A stretch of DNA of 64,000 bases from Thermoactinomyces daqus (GTDB lineage: Bacteria; Bacillota; Bacilli; Thermoactinomycetales; Thermoactinomycetaceae). The stretch covers positions 62,001 to 126,000 of the forward strand of contig NZ_JPST01000003.1 of the NCBI RefSeq assembly GCF_000763315.1. The letters run 5' to 3'. Below are positions 18,661-28,211 of the stretch, one piece after another (positions within the stretch are counted from its first letter, which is position 1; each line of letters starts with the position of its first letter). The position numbers were made by a program, and so were the translations under genes. Below the pieces are notes generated by a model, which had not been told where the DNA came from, did no database searches, and saw nothing but the letters and a program-made list of their open reading frames with translations.

Positions 18661-19569
18661 TCATCTCACTTGAGCCTGATGCCCGCCGTAGGCATGAATT
18701 CCGTCCACCTTGACGACTTTGGCAAATTCCTCCATTAACTGTTTGGCAATAACCCCCGGTACTCCGGTTCCAATGGAACGTCCGTCAACTTCGACCACCG
18801 GAATCACTTCCGCTGCCGTTCCGGTGAGGAACACCTCATCAGCCACATAGACATCGTGGCGGGTAAAAGGCTGTTCTTTGACGACATACCCCAATTTTTC
18901 CGCCAGTTCCATGATCGCGTTGCGCGTCACTCCCTCCAGCGCACCGATATAGCAGGGAGGAGTATAAAGAACGCCTCGTTTCACGATAAAAACGTTGTCT
19001 CCCGAACCTTCAGCCACATACCCGTTCATTCCCAGCATCAACGCTTCGGCAACACCGGCCTTGTTGGCTTCTATACGAACAAGAATATTATTGAGATAAT
19101 TTAAGGATTTGATTTTTGGATCGAGAGCATCCGGGATATTTCTCCGCGTCGGCACCGTGATCACGGAAATCCCCTTTTCATACATCTCACGAGCAAACAA
19201 GCGGACTTGATCAACAATGATGATCACATTCGGCGACTTACACTTGGAGGGATCAAGCCCGAGATCTCCGGGGCCACGGGAAACGACCAGACGAATGTAA
19301 GCATCGCGCAACCCATTTTTGCGAACCGCCTCGCAGACCAGATCCTCCATCTCTTCCCGGGTATACGGCAAATGGAGCAAAATCGATTTGGCAGAGTCGT
19401 ACAGACGCTCGATATGTTCCTTCAATCTGAAAATATTTCCGTCATAAACGCGAATTCCTTCAAAAATACCGTCTCCATAAAGGAAGCCATGATCAAAAAC
19501 GGAGACCACAGCTTCTTCTTTCCTCTTGTACTCCCCATTGATAAATACCCAGCGCTCGTCAGCCGTCAT
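18661..19569 (-). CDS. ilvE: Branched-chain amino acid aminotransferase
   Basis: IlvE is the PLP-dependent last enzyme of leucine, isoleucine and valine synthesis. The fold-IV class features are FINGEYKRKEEAVVSVFDHG, the PLP lysine in KIKSLNYLNNIL, EGSGDNVFIV and FLTGTAAEVIPV. D-amino acid transaminases look similar, but the length (302), the GFLYGDGIFEGIRVY stretch and the regulatory leader point to IlvE. The ATG at 19569 has AGGAGGAAG. Expression starts from a consensus promoter and passes a riboswitch-controlled terminator. Confidence 0.93.
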   Translation of the reverse strand: MTADERWVFINGEYKRKEEAVVSVFDHGFLYGDGIFEGIRVYDGNIFRLKEHIERLYDSAKSILLHLPYTREEMEDLVCEAVRKNGLRDAYIRLVVSRGPGDLGLDPSKCKSPNVIIIVDQVRLFAREMYEKGISVITVPTRRNIPDALDPKIKSLNYLNNILVRIEANKAGVAEALMLGMNGYVAEGSGDNVFIVKRGVLYTPPCYIGALEGVTRNAIMELAEKLGYVVKEQPFTRHDVYVADEVFLTGTAAEVIPVVEVDGRSIGTGVPGVIAKQLMEEFAKVVKVDGIHAYGGHQAQVR

Positions 19570-19648
19570 GTTGCCTTCCTCCTCGTTTTGGTGATTTTTG
19601 TTTACTCAATGACACGATGCAGCGGATATTCCCCAACATCAGAAATTA

Positions 19649-19709
19649 GAAAAAGCCTCCGACGGCACAGTTTGATCCCTTGCATCAGAACCTGCCGCTG
19701 GAGGCTTTT
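19649..19709 (-). terminator. Riboswitch expression-platform terminator of ilvE
   Basis: On the minus strand AAAGCCTCC..CGGCA (about 19709-19693) pairs with TGCCG..GGAGGCTTT (19667-19651), and a T-run follows. Its 5' arm includes the conserved GGGATAAAAGCC 3' end of the aptamer, so ligand binding should prevent terminator formation. Confidence 0.85.
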
Positions 19710-19803
19710 ATCCCCACGGTGTACACCATATCCCGGTGCCGATACCGCTTGGTCCAGACTCCCTTGAATCAAATGGACGGAACCCTAGGTACCCTTCTGA
19801 TAA
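19700..19803 (-). promoter_or_regulatory. ykkC-class riboswitch, probably ppGpp (subtype 2a), upstream of ilvE
   Basis: The transcript leader contains the ykkC-class landmarks in order: CTAGGGTTCCG, a hairpin TCCA..TGGA, then GGACCAAGCGG, a second hairpin, GTACACCG and GGGGATAAAAGCC. GGGTAC before the first block can pair with GTACACC after the second hairpin to form P1. In the established ykkC subtypes, subtype 1 senses guanidine, 2a ppGpp and 2b PRPP; 2a is the one tied to branched-chain amino acid genes such as ilvE. Class membership is read from the sequence; ligand is inferred from the downstream gene. Confidence 0.75.
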
Positions 19804-19837
19804 GACTGAAAATTTCCTCTTAATAAATTTGTAAATC

Positions 19838-19866
19838 ATTATATCCCCATGCTATAAAACTGTCAA
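19838..19866 (-). promoter_or_regulatory. Consensus sigma-A promoter of the ilvE leader
   Basis: TTGACA (19861-19866) and TATAAT (19838-19843) are both perfect and 17 bases apart. Transcription should begin near 19831, giving a leader of about 260 bases before ilvE. Confidence 0.93.
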
Positions 19867-19894
19867 TCATTTTGTGCAAAATTTGATTTCGACG

Positions 19895-20764
19895 CTATTT
19901 TTTCATAACTTTTTTATAAAAACAGGGGAAGGAACCCAGTATCCGCACATGGCACCCCAACACTTCAATTTCAGAAATGGCCCCCTGCATCAACAGATGG
20001 TCAACAGGCAACTCAGCATCGATGATAAAATAATAATTTCCCAGCCCCGTCTTCGTCGGCCGTGATTCTATCCGGCACAAATTGATCTTGCGCCATGAAA
20101 AAGCGGCCAAAACCTGATACAACGCTCCCGGGTAATCTGAGGGAAGCGTAATCTGCAAACTCGTTTTGCAAAAATCGGCAGATTGACGGTTTTCCTTCTC
20201 TTTCCACCCGACTGCGAGGAAACGCGTAAAATTATTTTGATGATCCTGCATATTTTCCATCAGGATCGACAATCCGTTAAATTCCGCCGCTTTGGCCGGA
20301 CCGACGGCCATCCATGGTTGATCAGGCTGTTCCTTTATGAGTCCGGCCGCTTTGGCCGTACTGTCGGTAAAGACAAATTCAGCCATGGGCGCTTTTTGCC
20401 GAAGCGTCCGTTGGCACTGCGCAATCGCTTGGGGATGGGACAAAATTTTTCTGAATTCCCGCAGCGGACGGTGCTTTTGCGACGGATGAACCATCAGGCA
20501 TTGCGCAATCGGATAAACCAGTTCGGCAACGATCGGGACATCAATATAATGAATCAGCCAATCCAATGTTGAATTGACCGATCCTTCGATGGCATTCTCC
20601 ACCGGAACGACGGCAAACTGAACTTCTCTGTCCGCAACTGCTTGCAAACAGTCGGGGATCGTGGAATACGGCTGCAAAACCGCGTGTTTCTCCGGAAATA
20701 ACCACTCTGCAGCCGCATGGGTAAAGGTTCCAGCTGGTCCCAAATAGGCTACGACTTCTTTCAT
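19895..20764 (-). CDS. pheA: Prephenate dehydratase
   Basis: PheA converts prephenate to phenylpyruvate in phenylalanine synthesis. The catalytic domain covers residues 1-180 (VAYLGPAGTFTHAAAEWLF, VVPVENAIEGSVNSTLD, FVFTDSTAKAA), and the C-terminal ACT domain has SDYPGALYQVLAAFSWRKIN and the ESRPT motif for phenylalanine feedback. It has 289 residues and ATAAGGAGC before the ATG. It lies 11 bases after thrB, in the threonine operon. Confidence 0.97.
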   Translation of the reverse strand: MKEVVAYLGPAGTFTHAAAEWLFPEKHAVLQPYSTIPDCLQAVADREVQFAVVPVENAIEGSVNSTLDWLIHYIDVPIVAELVYPIAQCLMVHPSQKHRPLREFRKILSHPQAIAQCQRTLRQKAPMAEFVFTDSTAKAAGLIKEQPDQPWMAVGPAKAAEFNGLSILMENMQDHQNNFTRFLAVGWKEKENRQSADFCKTSLQITLPSDYPGALYQVLAAFSWRKINLCRIESRPTKTGLGNYYFIIDAELPVDHLLMQGAISEIEVLGCHVRILGSFPCFYKKVMKK

Positions 20765-20775
20765 AACCCTGCTCC

Positions 20776-21717
20776 TTATATTTTTCCCAAGACTCTACTA
20801 CGTTTTTGCTCTGCTGTCAACTGGACAAATGCCCCCGTTTGTGACGCTTTCAGGTCAGTGATGTCCGCCGGGATATTCATTTCCGAAAAAACGCTTTTAA
20901 AATATCTTGTCAAACGTTCCCCATCCCGGGCAAACGCAAGGATCGTCGGCCCCGCTCCGCTCAAAGCAGCTCCGTACGCACCGTTTTTAACCGCATTTTT
21001 CAGAATTTCCCGCAATCCGGGAACCAGCGTTTCCCGATATGGCTGATGAAATAAATCCTGCATGGCAACTTGGAGCAAATCCCACCGTTTTTGCAACAGG
21101 GCGGCTACCAGCAGGTTGGCCCTGCTGCTGGATAAAACGGTCGTTTCCTTGTCATAAAAACTGGGTAAAACATGCCGGGCCAGTTTGGTGGAAAGAGGGC
21201 GTTTGGGTATGGCAACGACGATCGGCAGATTAGGCGCTTCGCTGGAAAGCAGGTGCGCCTTCCGCCCATCCCACGATCCGATCACCACCCCGCCAAAGAT
21301 CGATGCCCCGACATTGTCCGGATGCCCTTCGTACTTTGTAGCCCGCTTAAGTATCTCCTCCCGGTCCCATCCAAACTGATACAAATGGTTAACCGCCATA
21401 CAGGCTCCAACGATGGCGGCCGCGCTGCTGCCCAGTCCGCGGGCAAGCGGGATCTCATTTTCGATCTCCAGTTGAAATGGAATAAGAGAAAGTCCCATTT
21501 CAGCGCAAGCCTGCTTCATGACGGAAACAATCAGGTTATCCTGATCCAGTTCAATTCCGGCTCCATACGGCCCGCTGACGGAAAGGCTCAACTCCTTCGC
21601 CGGTGAAAAACGCAAGCGCAGATACCGGTTTAATGCCATACCGATCGAATCAAAACCGGGGCCCAAATTCGCCGTACTGCAAGGCACAACCACCTCAAAC
21701 GGCGCAAACTCTCTCAT
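20776..21717 (-). CDS. thrB: Homoserine kinase
   Basis: A GHMP kinase that phosphorylates homoserine for threonine synthesis. The start region [18 protein letters not shown] and the ATP loop [16 protein letters not shown] are diagnostic, and [14 protein letters not shown] is the C-terminal glycine motif. I use the ATG at 21717, which overlaps the thrC stop as ATGA and gives 313 residues; a 52-codon upstream extension would run through the end of thrC and is not conserved. Confidence 0.96.
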   Translation of the reverse strand: MREFAPFEVVVPCSTANLGPGFDSIGMALNRYLRLRFSPAKELSLSVSGPYGAGIELDQDNLIVSVMKQACAEMGLSLIPFQLEIENEIPLARGLGSSAAAIVGACMAVNHLYQFGWDREEILKRATKYEGHPDNVGASIFGGVVIGSWDGRKAHLLSSEAPNLPIVVAIPKRPLSTKLARHVLPSFYDKETTVLSSSRANLLVAALLQKRWDLLQVAMQDLFHQPYRETLVPGLREILKNAVKNGAYGAALSGAGPTILAFARDGERLTRYFKSVFSEMNIPADITDLKASQTGAFVQLTAEQKRSRVLGKI

Positions 21718-22781
21718 ACGGCCGAATCCATTTCCACATTGATCCATTCCAAAACCGCCTTCATTTCTCCGGGAATCACCTTGGGTTTCACTTCGGTGGC
21801 ATGAAGCGCCGTTTGCGGATCTTTTAATCCGTTTCCCGTCAATACGCAGACGGCTTTGCTCCCCGGTTTGCATTTCCCAAGCTGCGCCATTTTGATCAGA
21901 CCGGCTACCGAAGCGGCTGAAGCGGGTTCACAGAAAACCCCTTCCCACTCGGCTATTTTCCGGTAAGCCTCCAAAATTTGCTCATCAGTGACAAAGTCGA
22001 TGCATCCTCCTGACTCATCCGCCGCCGCTTCCGCCTTTTTCCAACTGGCCGGATTGCCGATGCGAATGGCCGTCGCAATCGTTTCCGGTTCACTAATTGG
22101 TTCACCGCGGACGATGGCTGCGGCTCCTTCTGCCTCAAATCCCCACATTTTCGGCAGTTTGCGAGCCTTCCCCGCCTGAACATACTCCTTAAACCCTTTC
22201 CAGTACGCGGTGATGTTTCCGGCATTCCCCACCGGAATCGCCAGGATATCCGGTGCTTCGCCCAATTGTTCACAAATCTCGAAGGCGGCCGTCTTCTGCC
22301 CCTCAATCCGGTAGGGGTTTAAGGAATTGACCAGCGTAACCGGATACCGGTCCGCGATTTCCCTCACCATGGCCAGCGCCTGGTCAAAATTCCCTTCAAT
22401 TGCCAATACTTCTGCTCCATAGATGACTGCTTGCGCCAATTTCCCCATCGCGATCCGCCCGTGGGGCACCACGACGTAACACTTCAAACCGAGCCTGGCC
22501 GCATAGGCTGCCGCTGATGCGGATGTATTGCCAGTCGAAGCACAGATGACTGCGGTGCTTCCTTCTTCCTTCGCTTTGGCGATGGCCATTACCATCCCGC
22601 GGTCTTTAAACGATCCGGTGGGATTGGCTCCTTCGTGTTTGAGATAGACGTTTACACCGATCTCAGCGGACAGCCTTTGTGCATGATAAAGCGGTGTTTC
22701 TCCCTCAAACAGGGTCAGATGCGGCGTATGCTCCGTTACGGGCAAATAGGCGCGATAGCGTTCCAAGATTCCTCTTCTCAT
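21714..22781 (-). CDS. thrC: Threonine synthase
   Basis: ThrC converts phosphohomoserine to threonine with PLP. The cofactor lysine is in [17 protein letters not shown] near residue 50, [14 protein letters not shown] binds phosphate, and [13 protein letters not shown] is conserved. It has 355 residues from the ATG at 22781 with AAAGGAGAGG upstream. It follows the ACT-domain gene after 29 bases. Confidence 0.96.
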   Translation of the reverse strand: MRRGILERYRAYLPVTEHTPHLTLFEGETPLYHAQRLSAEIGVNVYLKHEGANPTGSFKDRGMVMAIAKAKEEGSTAVICASTGNTSASAAAYAARLGLKCYVVVPHGRIAMGKLAQAVIYGAEVLAIEGNFDQALAMVREIADRYPVTLVNSLNPYRIEGQKTAAFEICEQLGEAPDILAIPVGNAGNITAYWKGFKEYVQAGKARKLPKMWGFEAEGAAAIVRGEPISEPETIATAIRIGNPASWKKAEAAADESGGCIDFVTDEQILEAYRKIAEWEGVFCEPASAASVAGLIKMAQLGKCKPGSKAVCVLTGNGLKDPQTALHATEVKPKVIPGEMKAVLEWINVEMDSAV

Positions 22782-22810
22782 TATTCCTCTCCTTTGCTGA
22801 CTCTCTCTTC

Positions 22811-23254
22811 TCACTCACCTGTTCCTACGACAATAGCCCGTCTGACGCCCGGTAAATCAACGAGCCCCTGTAAGAGTTCATTGATCTCCATCCCTACCTG
22901 TGCCGTATCGACAGACATCGAAACATTGGCTTCCCCCTGCAGCGGGATCGTTTGGTGAATGGTTAACACACTGGCACTTGCTGATGCCAAAAAGCTTAAA
23001 ACCCTGGACAGAATGCCGGCCCGATGCTCCAGGATCATGGAGATGGTCACAATTTTTTCCTTGACCATCGCATGGAACGGGAAAACACCATCCTTGTATT
23101 TGTAAAATGAGCTGCGGCTGATTCCCGCTTTCTCCACAGCTTCTTGAACTTTGGATACTTTTCCTGTCTCCAGCAGCTTTTTCGCTTCCAATGTTTTCTG
23201 GATCGCCTCAGGCAGCATATCGATTCGAACCAAAGCATAAGGATCTTGCGGCAT
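22811..23254 (-). CDS. ACT domain-containing protein (PheB/UPF0735), likely amino-acid regulator
   Basis: The 147 residues divide into an N-terminal helix-turn-helix-like part ([26 protein letters not shown]) and a C-terminal ACT domain ([22 protein letters not shown]). This is the UPF0735 family; the B. subtilis member PheB has, as I recall, been described as a regulator of threonine synthesis. Its place at the head of a thrC-thrB operon supports such a role. GGAGG precedes the ATG at 23254. Confidence 0.88.
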   Translation of the reverse strand: MPQDPYALVRIDMLPEAIQKTLEAKKLLETGKVSKVQEAVEKAGISRSSFYKYKDGVFPFHAMVKEKIVTISMILEHRAGILSRVLSFLASASASVLTIHQTIPLQGEANVSMSVDTAQVGMEINELLQGLVDLPGVRRAIVVGTGE

Positions 23255-23299
23255 TATATGTGTCCTCCAATAAAATACATATGTTTCCCCATTACGGAC

Positions 23300-23329
23300 A
23301 TTTTAACGTGGACTGGTACTGTTAGGCAA
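23300..23329 (-). promoter_or_regulatory. Promoter of the ACT-thrC-thrB-pheA operon
   Basis: TTGCCT (23324-23329) and TAAAAT (23300-23305) with an 18-base spacer, about 45 bases before the first gene. I see no T-box or riboswitch here, so control by the ACT-domain protein is a reasonable guess. Confidence 0.5.
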
Positions 23330-23486
23330 GACCCTTTGTAAAACTTTTTCTATGCGAGATCGCTGATCAACCTGGTGGCACAAGGACCTCCCGATTTTGT
23401 TCAGATATCTGTCTCATGATTGGGCCGGCAATTTTCATCGATCCGCTTCCATTCTTTTACAAAAAAGGATTGTCTGCATTTGCTTA

Positions 23487-23495
23487 TGGTATAAT
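23487..23495 (+). promoter_or_regulatory. Extended -10 promoter of the LMW phosphatase gene
   Basis: TATGGTATAAT has a perfect -10 with TG extension, 50 bases before the GTG start; the -35 region is weak. Confidence 0.5.
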
Positions 23496-23544
23496 AAATG
23501 GCCGGAACGCCACACATACACCATCGAGATAAGGAGTTGGTATC

Positions 23545-24015
23545 GTGATTTCCGTTCTTTTTGTCTGTTTGGGAAATATCTGCCGTTCACCGATGGCTGA
23601 GGCGGTTTTCCGCCATTACGTCCGGGAGGAAGGCCTGGATGACCAGATTCGCGTCGACTCCGCAGGCACCGGCGACTGGCACACCGGTGAACCTCCGCAT
23701 CACGGGACGCGAAAAAAACTGGATCAATACGGAATTTCCTATGAAGGCATACGAGCCCGGCAGGTGAAAAAAGAGGATTTTTCCAACTTTACATACATCA
23801 TCGGGATGGATAACCGCAACGTTGAAAACTTGCACAAGCTTTCCGGCAATTCCGGGGACAACGTGTATCGTTTTGTCGACTTCATTCCGAACACGACCTA
23901 CACTGAAGTGCCCGATCCATGGTATACCGGTAATTTCGATGAAACGTATGAGCTGGTATCGGCCGGATGCCGCCATTTACTTGACAAAATCAAGCGTGAA
24001 CATCACCTGGAATAA
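23545..24015 (+). CDS. Low-molecular-weight protein tyrosine phosphatase family protein
   Basis: The P-loop CLGNICRS (Cys-x5-Arg-Ser) lies at residues 8-15 and the general-acid motif DPWY near 125, so this is an active LMW-PTP fold. The size of 156 residues matches YfkJ-like tyrosine phosphatases; arginine phosphatases such as YwlE have a Thr in the P-loop, whereas here it is Ile, favouring tyrosine. The gene uses a GTG after AAGGAG. It stands alone between divergent thr genes and convergent obg. Confidence 0.92.
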   Translation: MISVLFVCLGNICRSPMAEAVFRHYVREEGLDDQIRVDSAGTGDWHTGEPPHHGTRKKLDQYGISYEGIRARQVKKEDFSNFTYIIGMDNRNVENLHKLSGNSGDNVYRFVDFIPNTTYTEVPDPWYTGNFDETYELVSAGCRHLLDKIKREHHLE

Positions 24016-24064
24016 AAAAAGCAAGCGGAGCTCCAATTTCATTTGGGAGCCGCTTGCTTTTTTC
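24014..24064. terminator. Bidirectional terminator between the phosphatase gene and obg
   Basis: A-rich AAAAAAGCAAGCGG pairs with CCGCTTGCTTTTTT around an inner CTCC/GGGAG stem. U-runs occur on both strands, and the genes are convergent. Confidence 0.92.
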
Positions 24065-24068
24065 TTGC

Positions 24069-25376
<1,308 letters not shown>

Positions 25377-26111
25377 CTACTCTTGCCGGCTCAAACAACA
25401 CGCGACCTCCATCCCGTTTCGTCCGGACAGGGTCTCCATTTTCGCTTGCCACCGTTGCAGTTTATTCTTTAAGGTCTTTTCATCCGTTTCCGCAATTCGA
25501 AAAGGGAGTTCATCAAGCTGCCAGTTGATTTTCACATGGACCCAAGGGTCATTTTGAACCAGAGAGATCTGAAGTTTTCCGTATCCTTTTTCCGCTTCCC
25601 CTTTTGCTTCGAGGAACTGAAACAGCGTCTCCAGAAGTTGAAACAACTTTTTCTCGGCGGCAACTTCCGAAAACCGAATAGCCTTGGGCACATTCCACTC
25701 GATTTCCCAGTCTTTAAACCGGTCGTCAAGAATGAGAAGTGATGCGGAAAGCGGAGCATACCTGGACTCAGACAGGTTTCGCTCATGACCCGCCCGTTCC
25801 ACCAGTTTTTGCATGTACGCTTTGAGGCGGTCTTCCTTTTTCATCATCAAATATCCCATTAAAACTTGGATATGATTCATCCAATCATGCCGCTTGATGC
25901 TGGAAATTCGTCTGATCCGTTCCGCTGCGGCGACGGACTCCATCCGGTTTCTCAGCAGATGGGCACAGGCGATGCCGAATCCCAGGGAAAGCAAGGAACC
26001 GAGAAAAAAAAGGATTGTGCCTGTCCGACCAAACGGTTGGACGAGCCAGCCCACAAGCAAAACAATCGTGGGAACAAAGGGTAACACCCATTGAAAACCG
26101 CTCCGCCTCAC
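25377..26111 (-). CDS. spo0B: Spo0B-like sporulation phosphotransferase with membrane anchor
   Basis: The motif RHDWMNHIQVLMGYLMM near residues 73-90 is the Spo0B four-helix-bundle phosphorylation site; the histidine passes phosphate from Spo0F to Spo0A. A degenerate kinase-like C-terminal domain follows. Unlike the 192-residue soluble B. subtilis protein, this one begins with two hydrophobic helices (about 8-25 and 31-50), giving 244 residues, so it is probably membrane-bound. GTG start at 26111 after GGGGAG. Adjacency to obg supports the call. Confidence 0.85.
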   Translation of the reverse strand: MRRSGFQWVLPFVPTIVLLVGWLVQPFGRTGTILFFLGSLLSLGFGIACAHLLRNRMESVAAAERIRRISSIKRHDWMNHIQVLMGYLMMKKEDRLKAYMQKLVERAGHERNLSESRYAPLSASLLILDDRFKDWEIEWNVPKAIRFSEVAAEKKLFQLLETLFQFLEAKGEAEKGYGKLQISLVQNDPWVHVKINWQLDELPFRIAETDEKTLKNKLQRWQAKMETLSGRNGMEVACCLSRQE

Positions 26112-26170
26112 CTTGATCTCCCCTATCTTTTGTATGTATGTCAGACCTTATTTTACAGTATTTTTCCACA

Positions 26171-26201
26171 AAAGAAAAACCCCGGCCGTTTGGCCGGGGT
26201 T
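26171..26201 (-). terminator. Terminator of the rplU-prp-rpmA operon
   Basis: AACCCCGGCC and GGCCGGGGTT (26178-26187, 26192-26201) form a GC-rich stem with a four-base loop and a T-run on the minus strand. Confidence 0.92.
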
Positions 26202-26218
26202 TCTTCAGCCTAATTCAC

Positions 26219-26527
26219 TCAGGCTTGTGCTGCTGCAGCTTCTTGTGCAGCTACAGGGTAAATGCTTACGCGTTTTTTGTTGCGTCCCATACGCTCAAAA
26301 CGAACAATACCGTCTGCTTTTGCAAACAAGGTGTCGTCTCCTCCACGACCAACATTTACACCCGGGTAAATTTTGGTTCCGCGCTGGCGAACCAAGATGT
26401 TTCCAGCCAAGACGAATTGACCGTCTCCGCGTTTAACGCCCAGGCGTTTGGAGATGCTGTCACGGCCGTTTTTCGTGGAACCTACACCTTTTTTCGATGC
26501 GAAATATTGCAGATTGAGTTTCAACAT
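26219..26527 (-). CDS. rpmA: 50S ribosomal protein L27
   Basis: L27 reaches the peptidyl-transferase centre. The 102 residues start with the Firmicutes N-terminal extension [14 protein letters not shown], which is removed by the protease Prp after the aromatic residue, and continue with [17 protein letters not shown]. Alanine-rich tail [10 protein letters not shown]. The ATG at 26527 has GAGGTGG. It follows prp in the operon. Confidence 0.98.
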   Translation of the reverse strand: MLKLNLQYFASKKGVGSTKNGRDSISKRLGVKRGDGQFVLAGNILVRQRGTKIYPGVNVGRGGDDTLFAKADGIVRFERMGRNKKRVSIYPVAAQEAAAAQA

Positions 26528-26549
26528 GGTTTCCACCTCTTTCCATTCA

Positions 26550-26888
26550 TTATTGAATCCGTTCTTTCATTTTAACATAGGAAGGAAATTCATCAGCCAC
26601 ATTTTTCAGGGAAACGACCATGGCTTCCATGAGCAGGCGAACCTGTTCCCGCTTTGCAGGATCAGACAATTCCCCCGGGAAACGGCAATCCAGCTTTCCT
26701 TCCCTGTCATCATCGGCATGCACCTTGCAGCCGAACATCTTTTCAATGGCATTAACCAATCCGATGGAAATGCCGGAAACTGCGGCACAAACAATATCCG
26801 TACCGTGCTCGCTGTAATTGGCGTGCCCCGTGATCAGAACGCGCTCCACCTGCTCCCGGTCGTTTCGCTCCACCAAAATGCGAATCAT
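26550..26888 (-). CDS. prp: Ribosomal-processing cysteine protease Prp
   Basis: Prp (YsxB) cleaves the N-terminal extension of L27, which is essential where the extension exists. The catalytic histidine is in [11 protein letters not shown] and the cysteine in DIVCAAVSG. It has 112 residues. The ATG at 26888 shares its A with the rplU stop (TAATG), so translation is coupled to L21. Confidence 0.96.
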   Translation of the reverse strand: MIRILVERNDREQVERVLITGHANYSEHGTDIVCAAVSGISIGLVNAIEKMFGCKVHADDDREGKLDCRFPGELSDPAKREQVRLLMEAMVVSLKNVADEFPSYVKMKERIQ

Positions 26889-27199
26889 TATGCTTCGATG
26901 CTTTCGATTACAACCTTGGTGAATGGCTGACGATGACCTTTTTTGCGTTTATAATTCTTTTTCGGTTTATATTTAAACACGGTAATTTTTTTGCCTTTTC
27001 CGTGCTTAACTACTTTACCGATTACTTTGGCGCCTTCTACAACCGGAGCACCAACTTTGGTTTCATCATCTTTGTTTACGAGCAATACTTGGTCGAAGGT
27101 AACTGTGTCACCTTCTTGTGCGTTTAATTTTTCGATGAAAAGAACGCTGTCTTTTTCTACGCGGTACTGTTTGCCGCCTGTTTGAATAATAGCGTACAT
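26888..27199 (-). CDS. rplU: 50S ribosomal protein L21
   Basis: The 103-residue protein starts [17 protein letters not shown] and ends with the basic region [17 protein letters not shown], both diagnostic of L21, a 23S rRNA-binding protein. I use the ATG at 27199 with AAGAGGAGG upstream; a longer open frame runs back through the leader RNA and promoter and is not coding. The gene is preceded by an L21 leader structure. Confidence 0.98.
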   Translation of the reverse strand: MYAIIQTGGKQYRVEKDSVLFIEKLNAQEGDTVTFDQVLLVNKDDETKVGAPVVEGAKVIGKVVKHGKGKKITVFKYKPKKNYKRKKGHRQPFTKVVIESIEA

Positions 27200-27224
27200 G
27201 AACTTTAATCCTCCTCTTAAAGGA

Positions 27225-27273
27225 CTCGCCATGAACAGGAGAGACTGAAGTCTCTTGCAGATCCTGTCACGAG
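27225..27273 (-). promoter_or_regulatory. L21 leader RNA (ribosomal-protein autoregulatory element)
   Basis: In the rplU leader CTCG pairs with CGAG, TGACAGGA with TCCTGTTCA (one bulge), and AGAGAC with GTCTCT around TTCA, giving one long interrupted stem just before the rplU ribosome site. This position and shape match the known Firmicutes L21 leader, thought to be bound by L21. Confidence 0.75.
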
Positions 27274-27293
27274 CGGTATCGACAACAAGCCTT

Positions 27294-27322
27294 ATCTTAG
27301 CACATCCGCCGATGATTGTCAA
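27294..27322 (-). promoter_or_regulatory. Sigma-A promoter of rplU-prp-rpmA
   Basis: TTGACA (27317-27322), 17 bases, TAAGAT (27294-27299). Transcription should start near 27287, just before the leader stem. Confidence 0.88.
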
Positions 27323-27355
27323 AAGCGAGTTGCAAGTAAAATATTTCCTTTAATC

Positions 27356-28207
27356 CTAAAAGAGCTCTTCCACCGTACAGGTGTAAAACCGCGGATGCAA
27401 AAACCGGCTGAGCAGCGTCTCCTCGGGCAAAAACCCGATCACCTTTCCCGTGCGATCCGTCACTTCCAAAATATGATAGCGCTCTTTATATAACATCTGT
27501 ACGACTACTTTCAACTCGGCCTTGCCATGGACAGTCATTTTTTTAACGGGTTTTGAGGAAATGCGGGAACGCGTACGGGAAAGCAAAAAACGCAGGAATT
27601 GGTAATGTCTCTGTTTTAGTGCCCGCAAGTTGGAGTATAACAAAAAGAGGGCGATCAGGAAAAGATGGATGAGAATTCCTTGTTTAAACCAAAACAGGGC
27701 GGCCGCAGCCAGCACGAGAGAGAGAAAACTGCTGACCCACAGCGTAAGATCGATGCAGATCCGAAAAGGGAACAAAAAACTCAGCCCCGCTTGCATCACC
27801 CGTCCCCCATCCAGCGGATAAATGGGCAACAGATTAAAACAGGCGATCATGACATTGCCGTGGATGAAGTATTCAGTCCATTCCCTCGTCCACCAGCCCG
27901 TCCCGTAAAAAAGCAGGCTGATTAAAATCATCGCCACATGCTGAAAGGGCCCGGCCAATGCGACGACTACTTCTTCCTTCGCCGGAACGGTTCCCCACTC
28001 CTCCGTCTGCGCCACACCGCCAAAAGGAAGAAGTTCCACGGCGCGGATGCGCCAGCCATAACTCCTTGCTGCCGCGACATGCCCCATTTCATGGATCAGA
28101 ACCAGGACAAACAAGGTGAAAAATTCAATAAAATAGCCTGTCCAAACAGCCGAACAAGCGACGAGCCATAAAAGCGGATGAATGCGCAGGCGAATTTTCT
28201 GCCTCAT
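27356..28207 (-). CDS. spoIVFB: SpoIVFB, pro-sigma-K processing metalloprotease
   Basis: SpoIVFB is a site-2 intramembrane protease that activates sigma-K in the mother cell. The zinc site LIHEMGHVAAA near residue 40 and the third ligand region NLLPIYPLDGGR are present among about six membrane helices, and a CBS-like domain ends the protein. I prefer the ATG at 28207 (283 residues), five bases after the spoIVFA stop; an in-frame TTG at 28219 overlapping that gene is also possible. Confidence 0.95.
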   Translation of the reverse strand: MRQKIRLRIHPLLWLVACSAVWTGYFIEFFTLFVLVLIHEMGHVAAARSYGWRIRAVELLPFGGVAQTEEWGTVPAKEEVVVALAGPFQHVAMILISLLFYGTGWWTREWTEYFIHGNVMIACFNLLPIYPLDGGRVMQAGLSFLFPFRICIDLTLWVSSFLSLVLAAAALFWFKQGILIHLFLIALFLLYSNLRALKQRHYQFLRFLLSRTRSRISSKPVKKMTVHGKAELKVVVQMLYKERYHILEVTDRTGKVIGFLPEETLLSRFLHPRFYTCTVEELF

Positions 28208-28211
28208 GCGG

